This document shows positions 59,044 to 64,000 of a DNA stretch of 64,000 nt, in pieces. The translations under genes were made by a program, and so were the position numbers. This stretch comes from Bacteroides acidifaciens (GTDB lineage: Bacteria > Bacteroidota > Bacteroidia > Bacteroidales > Bacteroidaceae), in NCBI RefSeq assembly GCF_024623065.1, contig NZ_JANJZR010000010.1, forward strand, positions 1 through 64,000, in the 5' to 3' direction. Every line of letters begins with the position of its first letter. Positions within the stretch are counted from its first letter, which is position 1. The notes below the pieces were generated by a model. The model saw nothing but the letters and a program-made list of their open reading frames with translations. It did not search any database and had not been told where the DNA came from.

Positions 59044-59529
59044 TTGCAAATAGAGATGAACTTAAAAATAGGACAACTTATGATTTACAATTTTTTATTT
59101 CCTACCAAGCCCAATACAACAAAAGTTTCTTTGTTGCTGCTGGCAGTCCGGATAATATTCGGAATATTATTAATGAACCATGGCATTCAGAAATGGAGCA
59201 ATTTTCAGGAACTATCGGCGGTCTTTCCTGATCCTTTGGGAATAGGAAGTCCAATATCTCTCGGACTGGCTATTTTTGGCGAGCTTGTGTGTTCAATGGC
59301 ATTTATCGTCGGCTTCCTGTACCGGTTGGCAATGATTCCGATGATTTTTACAATGATCGTGGCTTTCTTTATCGTTCACGCGAATGATGCATTTGCAGTT
59401 AAAGAAATGGCCTTCATTTATTTAATCGTATTTATAATCATATATATTGCCGGTCCCGGTAAATTCTCAATCGACCATATTATCGGGAACGAATTACAAC
59501 GGCGAAAATCTAAATCATACAAAAAATAG
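59044..59529 (+). CDS. DoxX family membrane protein
   Basis: RIIFGILLMNHGIQKW...LGLAIFGELVCSMAFIVGFLYRLAMIPM. Confidence 0.85.
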   Translation: MQIEMNLKIGQLMIYNFLFPTKPNTTKVSLLLLAVRIIFGILLMNHGIQKWSNFQELSAVFPDPLGIGSPISLGLAIFGELVCSMAFIVGFLYRLAMIPMIFTMIVAFFIVHANDAFAVKEMAFIYLIVFIIIYIAGPGKFSIDHIIGNELQRRKSKSYKK

Positions 59530-59622
59530 GAACAATAACGTTGATTAATAAAAAAATACTATATTTGCATACATCTAAAAGAGAATATATAAACATTTTT
59601 TATTAATCAAAAACATTTTGAC

Positions 59623-60174
59623 ATGAAAAGAGGGAAACTGTCTTTAGTCGCAGTAGTACTTAGCGGCAGCCTATTATTCAGTTCTTGCGTAGGTTCATTT
59701 AGTTTATTCAATCGCTTGTCTTCCTGGAACCAGTCTGTTGGAAACAAATTTGTAAACGAACTTGTATTTTTGGCTTTCAACATCATTCCGGTTTACGGAG
59801 TAGCTTATGTGGCAGACGCTCTAGTAATCAACTCTATTGAATTCTGGAGTGGCTCTAATCCGATGGCTAATGTAGGTGACGTGAAGAAAGTAAAAGGAGA
59901 AAATGGCAACTACATGGTGAAAACGCTAGAGAATGGTTATTCTATCACAAAAGAAGGTGAAACTGCTTCCATGGATCTGATTTACAACAAAGAAGCCAAT
60001 ACTTGGAATGTTGTAGCAAACGGTGAAAGCACGGAACTGATAAAGATGAACAATGACGGCACAGCCGATTTGTTCTTACCAAACGGTGAAAAAATGAATG
60101 TAACCTTGGATGCCCAAGGTATGATGGCAGCTCGCCAGGCTACAACAAGCAACCTGATGTTTGCGGCCCGCTAA
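59623..60174 (+). CDS. DUF3332 family lipoprotein
   Basis: LLFSSCVGSFSLFNRLSSWNQSVGNKFVNELVFLAFNIIPVYGVAYVADALVINSIEFW. Confidence 0.85.
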   Translation: MKRGKLSLVAVVLSGSLLFSSCVGSFSLFNRLSSWNQSVGNKFVNELVFLAFNIIPVYGVAYVADALVINSIEFWSGSNPMANVGDVKKVKGENGNYMVKTLENGYSITKEGETASMDLIYNKEANTWNVVANGESTELIKMNNDGTADLFLPNGEKMNVTLDAQGMMAARQATTSNLMFAAR

Positions 60175-60195
60175 TAAACAAAAGACAAATATCAA

Positions 60196-60229
60196 GGAGA
60201 TGAAACCTGTCCAAGTGAGTTTCATCTCC
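60196..60229 (+). terminator. Intrinsic terminator
   Basis: GGAGATGAAAC...GTTTCATCTCC followed by TTTTTC. Confidence 0.75.
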
Positions 60230-60269
60230 TTTTTCATTATCATTCTATTCTACAAATTTCTTTCATATT

Positions 60270-60722
60270 ATGAATAAGCTATACATAATTATCCTTTCAT
60301 CCTTATTATTCATATGTTTATCATGCCAGCAACAAACACCCAAAACTCAAATAGAACAAACGGCTATAGATTTCTGTGAAGCCTTCTATAACTTCAATTA
60401 TCCGGTAGCCCAAGAGTTGAGTACTCCGTCTTCCCTATCCTACCTTAGTTTTTGGGCATCTAATGTCCGGCAAGTCCACTTGAATCAATTAAAAACACAA
60501 GGAGCTGCTAAAGCCACAGTTATTTCAAGCGAAATAGATGCCAATACCGAAAGAGCCACAGTTGTCTGCCAAATAAAGAACGTGCTTATCATAAATCCGG
60601 TTAATGGAAAAACGAAGCAGATAAATACCCTGCAAGATACGCTCGAACTAACAAGGGAATATGATAAATGGCTGATTAAAAAGGATATCCCACTGCGAAA
60701 TGGAAAGCAAAATCACGACTAA
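60270..60722 (+). CDS. Hypothetical lipoprotein
   Basis: Lipobox LLFICLSC; 150 aa. Confidence 0.65.
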   Translation: MNKLYIIILSSLLFICLSCQQQTPKTQIEQTAIDFCEAFYNFNYPVAQELSTPSSLSYLSFWASNVRQVHLNQLKTQGAAKATVISSEIDANTERATVVCQIKNVLIINPVNGKTKQINTLQDTLELTREYDKWLIKKDIPLRNGKQNHD

Positions 60723-62985
60723 ATTTAGGATGGACAATAGGGAAATGTTCTTTCCTTGTCTCAAAAGCTGGATTAACCGCTTTCATCCCCCCGTCAAAAC
60801 GAAGGATGAAGAAATCCAAATCGAGCCGCAGCCCTAATCCGTAAGCCACCGCTATCTGCTTATAGAACTTATCAAACTCGAAAACGCCACCCGGCTGATT
60901 CGCATAGCTTCTTATAGTCCAGATATTGCCGGCATCTACAAATACCGCTCCCTGGAACTTCCAAAATAATTTACTCCGATACTCGATACTGGCGTCCAGC
61001 TTAATATCACCGGATTGGTCCAACAAATTCCCATTTCCCGCAAAAGAACCCGGTCCCAAATCCCGTACAGACCAACCACGGACACTGTTAGCTCCACCTG
61101 AGAAATATTGCTTCTCAAACGGGATTGTTTTTGCATTTCCGTAAGGAACCGCAATTCCTACACCTGCATGAAATGCAAATGAATTACGACGGTCTATTCT
61201 TATGTTTTTAGCAAAATCGAATTCGCCTTTGAGATATTGTGCATAAGGAATCCCCAGTATTGCATACTCGCCATTATCATTTTTACGAATACTCGTTGCT
61301 TTGGACAAAGCATACATTATATTTCCGGCTGATTCGAAATTAAAACGAATAGAATATGAGTTGGCAGCAATTGTATTATTTACAATAGAACCGCCTACAC
61401 TATTATAATTATAGCTATATCCCATATTTATAATCAATCGGTCTTGATAATTATATTGGAAAACCTGATTCTGCCCCTTATTTATATAATCCTCCCTAAA
61501 CTTTTCGGAAATACGCGGCAAATAGAGGAAACCTATGTTAATCAAATCGATACGATGTTGTATTCTTTGACGTTGACTCCATTTATAGCTCCAGTTGGCA
61601 GAAGCCATCGTGCGCAGAAATTCAGGTCGCAACTGATAATTATACTGTAATCCAAACTCCGTAGTAGCGCGGATTTTCCGCTTAAAGTCCGAAGAAAGAA
61701 AAGGAAACAGGAAGTTAGGGAAATTAATGCTTGTCTCTACCCCATATTCAGTATAGTTATTATTCGAATAACCTGCCTGCAGACCGGAAATCACTTCATA
61801 AGCTCCACGGAACTTTATCATAAAAGTCTCCGAACCACGAAAAAGGTTCCGGTTCTGGAAAGAGACGGAGGCCGCCGCCCCCAGGTCACCGGCAGAGTTA
61901 GTTCCCTCAACCTCGAAAGCTATGGATTTATGCTTGCTTTTAGTCAACATCACATAACAATCAAGTTTCGCCGAATCGCCTATCTGAGTTTCGACAAAAC
62001 GGATATTAGTATATTTCAATGCAGGCAAACGTCCGAAACTGGAATATGTATGTTGCACGTTCCGTTCATTATACAAATCTCCGGAGCTAAAACGCAAATT
62101 ATCCGTAAGCACTTTAGGGCGCAGGTACAGCTTATCTTTATAATAAATCGGATATCCTTTATAATGAACAGAATCATTGATTTCCACACTACTCATCGCC
62201 GAAGACTGCAACACATCATAATCTGTAATGAAATTAATTTTGTTTATCCAATATTGCTGGTGCGCTCTTGCAGAATCACTGGCATGAGGCTTATATGGTC
62301 GCAAAGATTGGGTTAAATCTACATTATAAGTATTGCGTACTGTATCAGCAGTATAACCAATATAGTCTTTATTGAATTTATAGTAACCATTCCGCAGCAG
62401 TCTGTCCGTGATACGCTGCCTGTCCGCATCCAATATATTGACATCAAAATCCATTCCCTCTTTCAGCAGGCCTCCGGCAGAATCCCTTTTCAGGATACCG
62501 GCTATCTTAGGGTCAGTTATGTCATATTTAATAGTTCGGACAATGTATGGTTTTCCCGCTGTCACATCATAATATAATTTTATCTTTTTCTTTTTTATCT
62601 TCGTCGAACGTTTCACCGTTGCCGCCATATATCCCATATTATGTACAGCTTTAGTAATCTCTTCTTCAGAACGTAACGCTTCTTCCTCACTGTATATCAC
62701 AGGGGCATCCCCTATTCTTCTCAAGAACTTATTCCCCCATTTGGCAGAGTCGCGTCCCGAAAGGTTATAGACATAAAGCTGCGTCTTTATCAAACTGAAC
62801 CACTTGGCGTTAGGATTCTGACGCACATACATGCGCAAAGAAGAAGGGCGGATGTTTTTCTGGTCCGTACGAATCTTGACTTCATCTAACAAATAAGAAC
62901 CATCCGGCACAAACTTAGTGGCAGTGCACGAAGCAAGTGACAGGACAGCAGCGGAAGCAATCAAAAAAAGGAAATTTCTCCTCAT
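60676..62985 (-). CDS. BamA/TamA-family outer membrane protein
   Basis: Lipoprotein-like signal, POTRA-like N-terminus, FSGGANSVRGWSVRDLGPG, C-terminal beta-signal FAFHFAVGYPF. Confidence 0.9.
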   Translation of the reverse strand: MRRNFLFLIASAAVLSLASCTATKFVPDGSYLLDEVKIRTDQKNIRPSSLRMYVRQNPNAKWFSLIKTQLYVYNLSGRDSAKWGNKFLRRIGDAPVIYSEEEALRSEEEITKAVHNMGYMAATVKRSTKIKKKKIKLYYDVTAGKPYIVRTIKYDITDPKIAGILKRDSAGGLLKEGMDFDVNILDADRQRITDRLLRNGYYKFNKDYIGYTADTVRNTYNVDLTQSLRPYKPHASDSARAHQQYWINKINFITDYDVLQSSAMSSVEINDSVHYKGYPIYYKDKLYLRPKVLTDNLRFSSGDLYNERNVQHTYSSFGRLPALKYTNIRFVETQIGDSAKLDCYVMLTKSKHKSIAFEVEGTNSAGDLGAAASVSFQNRNLFRGSETFMIKFRGAYEVISGLQAGYSNNNYTEYGVETSINFPNFLFPFLSSDFKRKIRATTEFGLQYNYQLRPEFLRTMASANWSYKWSQRQRIQHRIDLINIGFLYLPRISEKFREDYINKGQNQVFQYNYQDRLIINMGYSYNYNSVGGSIVNNTIAANSYSIRFNFESAGNIMYALSKATSIRKNDNGEYAILGIPYAQYLKGEFDFAKNIRIDRRNSFAFHAGVGIAVPYGNAKTIPFEKQYFSGGANSVRGWSVRDLGPGSFAGNGNLLDQSGDIKLDASIEYRSKLFWKFQGAVFVDAGNIWTIRSYANQPGGVFEFDKFYKQIAVAYGLGLRLDLDFFILRFDGGMKAVNPAFETRKEHFPIVHPKFSRDFAFHFAVGYPF

Positions 62986-63107
62986 ACGGTTTTTACGTCG
63001 ATAGTATAAAAAATACGATTACAAAGATAAATTATATTTTCCGATGAGGAAAATAAATTAAGAAAAAGAGGGCAAAGTGAGGATAGATTGGAAATATCTT
63101 TATAGCT

Positions 63108-63896
63108 TTGCAAAAGAATATCAAATTTATGGCATCACTGAGTAAAAACAAAATAAAGTATATCCACTCGCTGGAACAGAAGAAAATACGTAAGGAAGAA
63201 CGAGTTTTTCTTGCCGAAGGTCCCAAACTGGTAGGCGATTTGCTTGAGCATTTTCCTTGTCGTTTTTTGGCTGCCACTTCATTATGGCTCCAAAAGCACA
63301 CGGATATTCATGCAAACGAACTTGTGGAAGTTTCTCAGGAAGAACTTTCACGAGCCAGCCTGCTGAAAACTCCCCAACAGGTACTTGCTATTTTTGAGCA
63401 GCCCCAATATACCCTCAATCCGGAAGTAGCCTGCCACTCCCTTTGCCTGGCATTGGACGATGTTCAGGATCCCGGAAATTTGGGTACCATTATCCGGTTG
63501 GCTGATTGGTTCGGTATCGAGCATATCATTTGCTCACAAAATACGGTAGACGTGTATAATCCCAAAACAGTGCAGGCAACCATGGGCGGAATCGCACGGG
63601 TAAAGGTACATTATACTTCTCTTCCGGATTTTATCCGTTCACTCGGAGATAATACTCCTGTGTTCGGTACTTTTCTAGACGGGAAAAACATGTACGAGCA
63701 GCCATTATCCACTACCGGACTGATTGTTATGGGAAATGAAGGAAACGGTATAGGGAAAGAAGTGGAAACATTAATCAACCGGAAGCTATATATACCCAAT
63801 TATCCGCAAGGGCAGGAAACTTCCGAATCACTGAATGTAGCCATTGCTACCGCAGTAATCTGTGCCGAGTTCCGTCGACAGGCTGCATGGAAATAA
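63108..63896 (+). CDS. TrmH/SpoU-family RNA methyltransferase
   Basis: LDDVQDPGNLGTIIRLADWFG, VMGNEGNGIGKEV, IPNYPQGQETSESLNVAIATAVI. Confidence 0.92.
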   Translation: MQKNIKFMASLSKNKIKYIHSLEQKKIRKEERVFLAEGPKLVGDLLEHFPCRFLAATSLWLQKHTDIHANELVEVSQEELSRASLLKTPQQVLAIFEQPQYTLNPEVACHSLCLALDDVQDPGNLGTIIRLADWFGIEHIICSQNTVDVYNPKTVQATMGGIARVKVHYTSLPDFIRSLGDNTPVFGTFLDGKNMYEQPLSTTGLIVMGNEGNGIGKEVETLINRKLYIPNYPQGQETSESLNVAIATAVICAEFRRQAAWK

Positions 63897-64000
63897 AATC
63901 AAAGGGATAGAATAAATAAGGGAGCAAGGCTTCTCCCCGCCTTTGAAACTCATCAAGAAACTTCCCCAAACAATGGGAAGGTTGATTGGCAGCAACAGGA

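Overview
The window is a Bacteroides-type chromosome segment. Supporting evidence: TAnnTTTGC -7 promoter boxes, a serine palmitoyltransferase gene, FimA/FimB-like fimbrial genes and Bacteroidetes-restricted DUFs. Most of it is conserved housekeeping sequence: fetAB-like ABC transporter, DUF2148 + agmatine deiminase + N-carbamoylputrescine amidase, aspS, lipid kinase, spt, a MacAB/TolC-type exporter with a divergent NtrC-family two-component system, trmN-like, lon, tgt, lptF/G-like, serB, DEAD helicase, ugd, rfbC, HU/SPOR, uxaB/uxaC with a LacI regulator, tRNA-Pro x2, tRNA-Lys x2, TamA-like OMP and a SpoU methylase. Accessory patches lie at about 2.2-5.2 kb, 42.1-46.6 kb and 51.6-55.1 kb. The strongest unexplained signal is a family of three ~250-270 bp promoter-to-terminator RNA elements: A 3791-4045 (+), B 45511-45763 (-), C 45086-45354 (-). 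Each has a TAnnTTTGC box, a micro-ORF, and a terminal hairpin with a T-rich tail. In each, an upstream segment is complementary in two blocks to the loop of that hairpin, giving a crossing (pseudoknot or anti-terminator) topology. Between A and B the long-range helix shows compensatory base changes, and C repeats the topology with unrelated sequence. Other signals: a 222-bp MITE-like insertion with 19-bp TIRs and a 7-bp TSD that splits a WYL regulator; paired GTGC-N6-GCAC dyads 21 bp apart upstream of a sigma54-like promoter; a hairpin carrying a tRNA-Pro anticodon-arm copy; a DUF3990/DUF3791 remnant; and 3 x 22-bp repeats. No database search was possible. Family names come from recognising the translations.
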